Shown piece after piece: positions 44,524-51,827 of a stretch of 64,000 nucleotides of DNA. Origin of the DNA: DASQFI01 sp035633215 (GTDB lineage Bacteria > Acidobacteriota > Vicinamibacteria > Vicinamibacterales > SCN-69-37). The notes beneath the pieces are model-generated. The model was not told where the DNA came from. It saw only the letters and a program-made list of their open reading frames with translations, and did not search any database. The position numbers and the translations under genes were made by a program. The stretch covers positions 1-64,000 of the forward strand of contig DASQFI010000025.1 in NCBI GenBank assembly GCA_035633215.1. Reading direction: 5' to 3'. The stretch's first letter is position 1. Every line of letters starts with the position of its first letter.

Positions 44524-44746
44524 CTGTCTTACGGTCCAGACTTTGCCCGATAGGCAGTATTAGCGGCCTGTTCGCGTCGAGCGCCACATAAAGCCGTTCT
44601 CAGACGCGCCGTCTCCCGCCTCCCCTTCGACAGTCCCGCGGTGACGTGCGCGCTCGGGGAACCGGCAAGAACCCGTCGCGATTGGCGCCGGCTGGCGCTG
44701 ATTCCCGCGTAAAATCAACGGTGCGTCCGGACATTAGGAGGTGCAC
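44524..44746. other. Intergenic region
   Basis: Lies between the small open reading frame and the HEAT-like gene. It ends in the strong ribosome-binding site AGGAGG of the gene at 44747. No repeat or coding sequence is recognised. Confidence 0.4.
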
Positions 44747-45745
44747 ATGGGCATTCGCATCCTGACGATGGCAGGCGTGCTTGCATTCGCAGCGTCGACC
44801 GCCAGCGCGCAGGCGACGATGAACGAGTTGCGACTGACTGAAGGCGAAACGGACATCAATCGCTTGACGGCGCCGGTCTACGACGCCGCGAACGTGGCGC
44901 TTGCGATTGGCGCGTTCACCGGCAGCTACGACAAGAAGCAGCTCTTCGTGCGCCGCGGCGGCGGCAACATGTTCACGCGCGGGCCCGAGTACCGGCTGAA
45001 TCAGGCGATCGACGTTGCCGCGCTCTTCGCCGAGTCGCTCAGGACACAGGCGACGGCCATGGGGCTGCGCGTCGCCGGCGACGGGGCGTCCGGCTGGCGG
45101 CTGTCGGGCGCTATTCGCGACGTGTTCATCGAAAGTCGTCAGGTGCCGTACGGCGCGACGCTCTTCTACGGCTACCTGCAGACGGATGTCCAGCTCGACG
45201 GGCCGGACGGCGCGAAACACACCGCGACGCTGCGGCTCCACAACTACTGCGGCAGATACAACGCCGGCATGGGCCGGCGCGATGAAGCTGAGACATGCGC
45301 GGCGCAGCTCCTCGTTGAAGGCGCGCAGGAGTTGCTCGCGCGCCTCAATCGCGCGCACCTCCACGCCGCGCCGCATCCCGCGCTGGCCGCGAAGCTCGCC
45401 GGCGTCGAAAGCGCGCCGGCCGACCCGCAGCGCCCGGCCATTCGCGCGATTGGCTTGTCGAGCCTGGAGACCGCCACGCCTGCGTTTCTGAAGCGGCTGC
45501 CGAACGAGCAGAGCGAGTCGGGCCGCGCAGCGATCGTCGATGCGCTCGCGATTCTGGGTGCCGCGTCCGCGGTCGCGCCGCTCGCGGCGCGCTATGCGCT
45601 CGAAGACGAGGATCCGCGCTGGTACACGCTCAAGGCGATGGACTACATCGGCGGCGACGAGGCGATGAAGCTCGTCTCGACGGCCGGCGTGAACGACCCC
45701 GATACCGGGCCGAAACGGCTGGCTCAGCGCATCGTCAAGAAATAG
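44747..45745 (+). CDS. Exported protein with C-terminal HEAT-like repeats
   Basis: A 332-residue protein with a signal peptide (ILTMAGVLAFAASTASAQ). The N-terminal domain (to about 195; ANVALAIGAFTGSYDKKQLF, FYGYLQTDVQLDGPDG) is of unknown fold. The C-terminal 120 residues form helical pairs of the HEAT type (RAAIVDALAILGAASAVAPLAARYALEDEDPRWYTLKAMDYIG). ATG at 44747 has AGGAGG with a 6-nt spacer; a GTG at 44741 overlaps that site and is rejected. No near neighbour on this strand, so the partner is unknown. Confidence 0.82.
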   Translation: MGIRILTMAGVLAFAASTASAQATMNELRLTEGETDINRLTAPVYDAANVALAIGAFTGSYDKKQLFVRRGGGNMFTRGPEYRLNQAIDVAALFAESLRTQATAMGLRVAGDGASGWRLSGAIRDVFIESRQVPYGATLFYGYLQTDVQLDGPDGAKHTATLRLHNYCGRYNAGMGRRDEAETCAAQLLVEGAQELLARLNRAHLHAAPHPALAAKLAGVESAPADPQRPAIRAIGLSSLETATPAFLKRLPNEQSESGRAAIVDALAILGAASAVAPLAARYALEDEDPRWYTLKAMDYIGGDEAMKLVSTAGVNDPDTGPKRLAQRIVKK

Positions 45746-46095
45746 GCGCGCGCCGGATCGGCCGCCGGTGCTCGAGGACACGTTCGCGCGCGTCTGGCGC
45801 GAGGCGGCCGGCACCGCGCGCGGGCCGCTCTTCGCCGGCGGAAAAAATCGATGGGTGCGCGGGCGTCAGCACGCGCGGCGGCTGCCCACGATAGCGCGCC
45901 GGCTGATTTCAAGCCCGGCGAGAAGCCCCATCGCCACCTGTTGATGAAGTCCCGATAGCCGGCCAGCACCCCGGCCTTCGGTTTGCTCACTACTCGTGTA
46001 GCACGAGCCGTGAGGAGCCGCCGCTTCAATTGTCAACAGCTGTCGGGACAACTCCGTTAGATCCGAGGTTCAGCGGAATTCGATCCCGATCCGGG
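45746..46095. other. Non-coding gap
   Basis: This 350-nt stretch between the convergent HEAT-like gene and the AMP-binding ligase has GC-rich open frames of low-complexity Arg/Ala composition that do not resemble proteins. No terminator with a T-tract and no repeat family is recognised. Confidence 0.45.
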
Positions 46096-47595
46096 CTAGC
46101 GATCTCCTGCGTCGTCTGGCTCGCCAACCAGGGTCTGGATTGCGCGGTGGCTGACCTTGCCGCGGGCATCGACCGGCAGGGCATCGACGAAAACGATCCG
46201 GCGAGGCACTTTAAAGACAGGCAGGCGAGCGGCGCAGTGCGCTCGCACGTCCTCAGCCGAGAGCGCGTTGTTCTGGCGGCGGATACAGGCGACGACTTGC
46301 TCACCACGGGTTTCGCACGGCGCCCCGACGACCGACATTTCCACGACCCCCGGCAGCGAGCGCAGAACAGCCTCGACCTCCGCCGGATCGACCTTCCGGC
46401 CAGCGACATTGATGAAGCGTGATACACGGCGGCGCAGCACGATCCGGCCGCGGCTATCGAACGCGCCGATGTCTCCAGTCAGGAATCCGCCATCCACGAA
46501 GTTCGATACCTCGTCCTGCGGTTCCTGGTCGGTCGCATACGCGGCGCAGACCGCCGCACCGCGCACGAATAATCGTCCCTCGTCCGGCTGCACGCCAGGC
46601 CACGGCCTCAGGTCGACGAGGGTACCGGGCATCGGGCGACCGACGGTCAGCGGTACACTGACATCGTCGGAGTCGTCGTAGCTGATGCCGCCGGTTTCAC
46701 TCGAACCGTAGAAGGAATGGATCTTCCGCGCGATCGTTTCCTTGAAATAGGAGACTGTTTCCGCCGAAATCGGCGCGCCGGCGGTTATGAGCCGGCGAAC
46801 GGACGCCAGAACCAGCGCCTCGCCGGCACGGCGGACATGCTCAAAAAAATACGGCACACCCGGCAGCGTCGTCACACCGCAAGCGGCGATGTCCTGACCC
46901 AACTGGCGCGGCGCGAAGCCGGTGCGGAGCGCGATCGGCGAGCCCTGCATCAGCAAGGGCATGACGAGATTGCCAAGACCGTAGGAGTGCGCCAGCGGAA
47001 TGGCGGCGAGGCTGACGTCCTCCGGCCCGATGTCCATCGCTTCGATGATGTGGCGCGCGTCACTCAGGAGGTTGGTCTCCGTGGCGACAACAGCGCGGGG
47101 TTGATTGCCGGAGCCTGACGTCATTTTCAGGACCACCGGGCCGTGCTCTGGAGCGTGCCTCCACAAACCGTCCGCAGCGGGGTCGAGGACGATGAGGCAC
47201 AGTCCTCCCGGAAGCAGCTTGCGCTCGAAAGGACCGCTGACGGCCGTGTCATCCGGGAGGACGATGGCATGGGCGCCCAAACGCCTTGCCATCGCCAGGA
47301 TGTGTGAGGGCGGGCCATCGCCGTCGAGAAGCACCAGTGCCGCGCGGGCTTCGAGCGCCGCCAGCATGACTGGAAAGAATGAGATCAAATTGCCGATGCT
47401 GCACACGAGACACGGGCCGGCGGGCAGCCCCGCCGCTGCCACGGCCTGCGACATCATTCGTGCGTCGCACGAGAGCTCTCGAAACGTTCGTGTCTCTTTT
47501 TCAGACAGCCCAAATATCGCGACCCGGTCGGGACGATCGATGGAGACCTTGTCGAACGCGTCCCGGATGGCGCTCCACATGATCGCGCAGAGCAT
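46096..47595 (-). CDS. AMP-binding acyl/aryl ligase of the polyene-type cluster
   Basis: Adenylating enzyme of about 499 residues that should load a carboxylic acid onto CoA or ACP. The active site looks intact: phosphate loop KMTSGSGNQPRAVV, SFYGSSETGGISYD, FLTGDIGAFDSRGRIVLRRRVSRFINVAGRKVDPAEVE and the C-terminal lysine in DARGKVSHR. In aryl-polyene pathways the equivalent enzyme activates the starter acid. ATG at 47595 is chosen with GGAGGG just upstream; an ATG at 47580 is also possible. It is divergent from the FabZ-like gene with a 41-nt gap. Confidence 0.88.
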   Translation of the reverse strand: MLCAIMWSAIRDAFDKVSIDRPDRVAIFGLSEKETRTFRELSCDARMMSQAVAAAGLPAGPCLVCSIGNLISFFPVMLAALEARAALVLLDGDGPPSHILAMARRLGAHAIVLPDDTAVSGPFERKLLPGGLCLIVLDPAADGLWRHAPEHGPVVLKMTSGSGNQPRAVVATETNLLSDARHIIEAMDIGPEDVSLAAIPLAHSYGLGNLVMPLLMQGSPIALRTGFAPRQLGQDIAACGVTTLPGVPYFFEHVRRAGEALVLASVRRLITAGAPISAETVSYFKETIARKIHSFYGSSETGGISYDDSDDVSVPLTVGRPMPGTLVDLRPWPGVQPDEGRLFVRGAAVCAAYATDQEPQDEVSNFVDGGFLTGDIGAFDSRGRIVLRRRVSRFINVAGRKVDPAEVEAVLRSLPGVVEMSVVGAPCETRGEQVVACIRRQNNALSAEDVRAHCAARLPVFKVPRRIVFVDALPVDARGKVSHRAIQTLVGEPDDAGDR

Positions 47596-47622
47596 ACCCT
47601 CCCGTGCGCTGAGGCGGTCAGC

Positions 47623-47628
47623 TATAAT
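47623..47628 (+). promoter_or_regulatory. Likely -10 element of the dehydratase unit
   Basis: Perfect TATAAT, 8 nt before the ATG at 47637, within CAGCTATAATC. The same 11-mer precedes the ketosynthase-like gene at 57783-57793. The transcript would be leaderless or nearly so. Confidence 0.55.
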
Positions 47629-47636
47629 CCGCGGCC

Positions 47637-48110
47637 ATGACCGGCACGCCTCAGAGCGAGTTGCTGGCGCGTCTTCCGCACCGGCCGCCCATGCGGCTCG
47701 TCGACGAGATTGTCGAGATCGCGGCAGGCTCTCACGCCTGCGCTCGACGTCTGGCGCACGGCTCCGATTGGTACTTCGACGGTCATTTCCCGGGCGACCC
47801 GGTGATCCCGGCGATCGTCCTGGTCGAGCTTCTCGCTCAAACCGCGGGATTGGCCGTCGCGAGCAGTGAATCGCCGGACGCCACACGCTCCCTTCGGGTC
47901 GCGGCGTTCACGAACTTCCGATTTCCCGCCGCCGCAGGTCCCGGCGTGCTCCTGGAGGCCAAAGCCCGGGTGGCAGGCCGACTTGGCCGCTTGACGAAAG
48001 TCGAAGGAACGGTCACCGCCAACGGGATGCTCGTGGCAACAGGGGGGCTGATGCTGGCAGACGTTGGTCAAGTGGTCGCGACGGCAGATGACCACCCCGC
48101 CGACAGCTGA
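47637..48110 (+). CDS. FabZ-like 3-hydroxyacyl-ACP dehydratase
   Basis: Hot-dog-fold dehydratase (157 residues) that introduces double bonds during chain elongation. The N-terminus LLARLPHRPPMRLVDEI and the active-site blocks DGHFPGDPVIPAIV (His) and LVELLAQTAG (Glu in the position used by FabZ) are intact. Aryl-polyene clusters carry such dehydratases to produce the conjugated chain. It overlaps the next gene by 23 nt. Confidence 0.92.
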   Translation: MTGTPQSELLARLPHRPPMRLVDEIVEIAAGSHACARRLAHGSDWYFDGHFPGDPVIPAIVLVELLAQTAGLAVASSESPDATRSLRVAAFTNFRFPAAAGPGVLLEAKARVAGRLGRLTKVEGTVTANGMLVATGGLMLADVGQVVATADDHPADS

Positions 48111-49257
48111 CGCCGCGGGATCACCGCATCGCCTGGGCCGACTGACCGCGGCATTCCATCAACTCCGAACTGAGGGCGGAACACCTCTCCGTCAGGCCTT
48201 GGCCATAGGGTTGGGCCTGTACATCGGCGCCAGTCCATTCATCGGCTTTCACCTGGGGCTCTCGGCGCTGCTGGGCCGCCTCTTCGGCCTCAATCGCCTG
48301 CTCGTCTATGCCGCGGCCAACATCTCGAACCCGTTGGTGGCACCGTTGCTCTATGCGTTCGAAATCCAGGTCGGATCCTGGCTCCGCACGGGCGGCTTCT
48401 ATTCCCCGTCGATGATCGACGAGATTCGTCTTCGCGGGATCGCGATCGACATTCTCCTCGGCAGTGTTGCCGTCGGCGTGGTGCTCGCGGTGCTCGGCAC
48501 GATCGTGACCTACACCGTGGTCAGGACGCGAGGAGTGGATCCGATCGTCAGGCGCCTGGTCGAGGCCGCCTCCGCGCCGTATCTGACTCAGGGAATTGCG
48601 ACATGGGAGTTCGTTCGAAGCAAGATGCGATTGGATCCCGTCTACCTGGGCGTCCTGCAGGACGGCGTCCTGCCCCAGACCGGCCGGCTCTACGACCTCG
48701 GTTGCGGTCAGGGGGTCATGCTGTCACTGCTCGCCGCGGCACGCGATCAGTTTCAACGACATGACTGGCCGCACGAGTGGCCCGCGCCTCCGGTCGGCCT
48801 CGAGCTCCACGGGATCGAGCTCAGGCCTCGGATCGCCAAGCGTGCACGAGAGATCCTCGGCGATGCCGCGACAATCGAAGAGCGGGATCTGGCGATCGGT
48901 ACGCTTCCGCCCTGTGACGCGGTGTTGATTTTTGATGTCCTCCATCTCATGCCGCGAGACGCGCAGGAGCGCCTGCTGACGACTGTGCGGCAGGCGCTCC
49001 GGCCGAGCGGCGTGCTCGTGCTTCGTGAAGCTGATGCACGCGGCGGTTGGCGGTTTCGAATGGTCAGGCTCGGGAATCGACTCGTGGCGATCCTGCAGGG
49101 CCGGCGCGGACGTCAATTCAACTTTCGAACAGGCGCTGAATGGCAGCGGCGATTGGAGGACTTAGGGCTGCAGGTACGGCTGTCGTCGACGCCCAACCGG
49201 ACGCCGTTTGCCAACGTCACCCTCTACGCCCGCGCGTCCGATGTTCAGACGCAGTGA
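48088..49257 (+). CDS. DUF2062 membrane domain fused to a class I methyltransferase
   Basis: A 389-residue two-part protein. Residues about 1-155 are a DUF2062 domain with membrane helices (ALAIGLGLYIGASPFIGFHLG, LLVYAAANISNPLVAPLLYA, ILLGSVAVGVVLAVLGTIV). Residues about 160-389 are a SAM-dependent methyltransferase with motif I YDLGCGQGVMLSLLAA, acidic post-I GIELRPRIA, and CDAVLIFDVLHLMP. The fusion places the enzyme at the membrane. Substrate is unknown; the cluster suggests a lipid-linked or polyene product. ATG at 48088 lies within the end of the dehydratase gene. Confidence 0.88.
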   Translation: MTTPPTADAAGSPHRLGRLTAAFHQLRTEGGTPLRQALAIGLGLYIGASPFIGFHLGLSALLGRLFGLNRLLVYAAANISNPLVAPLLYAFEIQVGSWLRTGGFYSPSMIDEIRLRGIAIDILLGSVAVGVVLAVLGTIVTYTVVRTRGVDPIVRRLVEAASAPYLTQGIATWEFVRSKMRLDPVYLGVLQDGVLPQTGRLYDLGCGQGVMLSLLAAARDQFQRHDWPHEWPAPPVGLELHGIELRPRIAKRAREILGDAATIEERDLAIGTLPPCDAVLIFDVLHLMPRDAQERLLTTVRQALRPSGVLVLREADARGGWRFRMVRLGNRLVAILQGRRGRQFNFRTGAEWQRRLEDLGLQVRLSSTPNRTPFANVTLYARASDVQTQ

Positions 49258-49271
49258 CGAGCCTTTCGGAA

Positions 49272-50207
49272 CTATTCGATGCTGCGCCACTGCTCGACTG
49301 GACCGATGCGAACGAGCTGCCGTCGCGGGCGCAGCGATTCATCCAGTTCGACGCCGAACGACAGGTGGCAGGTGACTTCGCTGCAATGTCGAAGGTCCGA
49401 CCAGAGAACCAGCACCCGACCGTCCTGGTGCTCGATGCGCGCAAATGGCACGTGCGCGAACGCCAACAGCGCCTGAACCACCGGGGCTTGCTTCGACGTT
49501 TGCACAAGATCACCCGTCGCGTCCGTCCACGTGAAGGCTCGGCCAATCGCGCCGGTGCACGCGTCGACATGCCATGCGCCGACCCGGTCGACATCGCGGT
49601 CGAAGAATAGCCATTTGCACACCGCGCCACCGACCGCCTCCGGATGACCGGCGACGGAACCATGACCGGTTTCGAGAGTACTCCTCGCGCGCTGCTGAGA
49701 CCAAGCCTTGGCGATCAACAGCACACTCAACGCGACAATCATCACTGCCGCGGCTGGTCGAGGCCGCCACAGGGTGGCAACCGCCCCAGCGGCCAGAATT
49801 CCGAGCGCGAGCACATCGCCCATAGCGATCCAATGCAGTCCAATGCGACCGGTCCAAAAGGGCTCGAACAGCCGCATGTCGCTTCCGCTGACGAGGTCGA
49901 AGAACAGATGGCCGATCACGACCCCGAGGAGCGCTGGCCAGAAGACGCGGCGGACCCGCGCCCCAGGAACAAAGGGGCTGATGATCGCGGCGGCCGCCAG
50001 GGCCAACACCGGCGCCAACGCAACGGTGTGAGTGCCAACTTCGTGGATGAGGAGATACCGGTCCCAGCCGGCCGGCGCGATAAGAATGTCGATATCAGGA
50101 GCGATCGACCCAAGTATGAACGCCGCGCGCCTGCCGGGAACTACTGATTGCCGCGGCGAGAAGCTGGCAAACGCGTTGCCGAGCAGGCAATGCGAAACAG
50201 GATCCAT
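49272..50207 (-). CDS. Membrane protein of the DUF457/YdjM metal-dependent hydrolase-like family
   Basis: A 311-residue protein with MDPVSHCLLGNAFASF and SIAPDIDILIAP, the two His/Asp motifs typical of the family, and HEVGTHTVAL and GHLFFDLVSG, which complete a likely metal site. Four to five membrane helices make up the first 190 residues; a soluble domain follows (VCKWLFFDRDVDRVGAW...). The real activity of the family is poorly known. It is 4 nt downstream of the acyltransferase gene in the same operon. Confidence 0.85.
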   Translation of the reverse strand: MDPVSHCLLGNAFASFSPRQSVVPGRRAAFILGSIAPDIDILIAPAGWDRYLLIHEVGTHTVALAPVLALAAAAIISPFVPGARVRRVFWPALLGVVIGHLFFDLVSGSDMRLFEPFWTGRIGLHWIAMGDVLALGILAAGAVATLWRPRPAAAVMIVALSVLLIAKAWSQQRARSTLETGHGSVAGHPEAVGGAVCKWLFFDRDVDRVGAWHVDACTGAIGRAFTWTDATGDLVQTSKQAPVVQALLAFAHVPFARIEHQDGRVLVLWSDLRHCSEVTCHLSFGVELDESLRPRRQLVRIGPVEQWRSIE

Positions 50208-50211
50208 TGGG

Positions 50212-51150
50212 TTACGGTTGGCCTACTGTCTCCTGGCTCGACCAGAACGGGTAGAACTGGTACCAATAATGCGGCCGGCGCCGGATCTGCTCTTCGATGA
50301 CGGCTGCCACCTGCTGTGTGGCTCGTTGAACGTTCTCGTCACGGTCGCCGTTACGACCCACCTCGATCGCGGGCCCGCACTCGACGACGAACCGATCGTC
50401 GTCGTCGCGATAGACGAACGAGGGGACGAGCGGCGCCCCGGTGAAGTACGCCATGAGGCCGGGCGTCCGAAGAAAAAACGCCGGCCGCCCGAAGAACTGC
50501 ACCTGCACGCGGTCCCGGTCGAGATGCCGATCGATGAGCATCGCCACGACCTGATTGCGTGACGTCTGGCCGCGTATGCGGAGGGCCGTGTCCAGGTGCT
50601 GCCGGACCTCAATCGTTTCGATATCGACTGAGGTCCGAAGATCCGTCCGCAGGCGGCCCACTGCGGGACTGGGCTCCGGCATGACGACCACGGACAGCGG
50701 AACGGCCGCGACCCGGCGGAGGAGCACCGCTCCGAGCTCCCAATTTCCGAAGTGTGGAGAAACAACAATCGCCCCGCGACCACGCGCCAGAGCCTCCTGC
50801 AGCGCGGCCCCGTCGAGCCGACTCACTTGGGCCCGAAGCGCGTCGGGCGGCATCGAGACCGACCGCATGAAGTGAATCGTGTCACGTGCGTAGCTGCGAT
50901 AGGTCCGCAACGCGATGTCCCGCAGCTTCTGCTCGGGCAGATCGGGAAACATGCCGCGCAGGTTTTCAATCAGCGCGCTGGTTCCGCTTCTGAGCAGGTG
51001 GTACGCCACCCACGTGCCGGTATGGCCGATCCCGAACGTCAGCCAGGACGGCAGGCGCGCGACGCCGCGCCAGGTCGCGCCCACGATCAGCCCGTTGTTG
51101 AGCGCCCGTGGATGCCATCGCGGCCGCTCGTCGCCGGGCTTGCGCGTCAC
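50212..51150 (-). CDS. LpxL/HtrB-type lysophospholipid acyltransferase
   Basis: Membrane-associated acyltransferase of about 312 residues. The catalytic motif is VVSPHFGNWELGAV (HX4E), with RGQTSRNQVVAMLIDRHLDRDRVQVQFFGRPAFF and TGAPLVPSFVYR further on. Such enzymes are part of aryl-polyene clusters, where they probably attach the chain to a lipid. GTG at 51150 overlaps the stop of the glycosyltransferase by 4 nt (GTGA), the same arrangement as the next pair upstream. Confidence 0.9.
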   Translation of the reverse strand: MTRKPGDERPRWHPRALNNGLIVGATWRGVARLPSWLTFGIGHTGTWVAYHLLRSGTSALIENLRGMFPDLPEQKLRDIALRTYRSYARDTIHFMRSVSMPPDALRAQVSRLDGAALQEALARGRGAIVVSPHFGNWELGAVLLRRVAAVPLSVVVMPEPSPAVGRLRTDLRTSVDIETIEVRQHLDTALRIRGQTSRNQVVAMLIDRHLDRDRVQVQFFGRPAFFLRTPGLMAYFTGAPLVPSFVYRDDDDRFVVECGPAIEVGRNGDRDENVQRATQQVAAVIEEQIRRRPHYWYQFYPFWSSQETVGQP

Positions 51151-51827
51151 TGGAATCGCTCCGGAAAGAAGCGATACCGCACGGCGAGAAAACACGTTCG
51201 GGTCGTGTCGCGAATCGGCCGCAGCTTGCTGCGCGACCCGGTGTAGCGAACCGCGATCGGCACCCGGTCGATTCGCGCACCGCGACGCGCCAATTTGATC
51301 AACATCTCGGTTTCGATCTCGTACCCGCGACCTGACAACCGGACGGACCGCAGCAAGTCCGTACTGATCAGACGGTAGCCCGACTGCGCATCGGCGACGT
51401 GCGCGCCGACAAACACCCGCGAGATCACCCAGCTGCTGATCGTGTTCGTGTAATAGCGCGACCGGGGCATGGTCTCTTTCGAGAATACGCGCTCGCCGAT
51501 AATGAACTGGCCGACGCCCTCACGCGCCGCGGCGATCAGTCGCTTGGCCTCCTCCGGATCGTGCTGCAGGTCGCCGTCGAGCAGCAGGACGTGCGTGAAC
51601 GGACGTCGCAAGATCGCTGCCAGTCCCGAACGAATCGCCGCACCTTTCCCTCGGTTCGTCGCATGCTGGATGACTTCGGCCCCGGCAGCAGCAGCAGATT
51701 CGGCCGTGCTGTCAGTCGAGCCGTCGTCAACGACGACGACGTGATCAACATACGGGCGCACGCCGCTCACGACTGCCGCGATTGTCCCGGCTTCATCAAA
51801 GGCCGCAATGAGCGCGGAAACCGTCAC
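51147..51827 (-). CDS. GT2-family glycosyltransferase (DPM1-like)
   Basis: A 226-residue single-domain family 2 glycosyltransferase. VSALIAAFDEAGTIAAVVSG binds the nucleotide sugar, VVVVDDGSTDST and LLLDGDLQHDPEE are the acidic motifs, and ADAQSGYRLIST and RRGARIDRVPIAV follow. It resembles dolichol/undecaprenyl-phosphate sugar transferases without membrane helices. GTG at 51827 overlaps the exporter stop by 4 nt. Confidence 0.92.
   Translation of the reverse strand: MTVSALIAAFDEAGTIAAVVSGVRPYVDHVVVVDDGSTDSTAESAAAAGAEVIQHATNRGKGAAIRSGLAAILRRPFTHVLLLDGDLQHDPEEAKRLIAAAREGVGQFIIGERVFSKETMPRSRYYTNTISSWVISRVFVGAHVADAQSGYRLISTDLLRSVRLSGRGYEIETEMLIKLARRGARIDRVPIAVRYTGSRSKLRPIRDTTRTCFLAVRYRFFPERFQ

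Noticed and set aside
45724..46029. A 101-codon minus-strand frame in the gap after the HEAT-like gene
   Set aside because: Almost only Arg, Ala and Pro; no ribosome-binding site and no homology I recognise.
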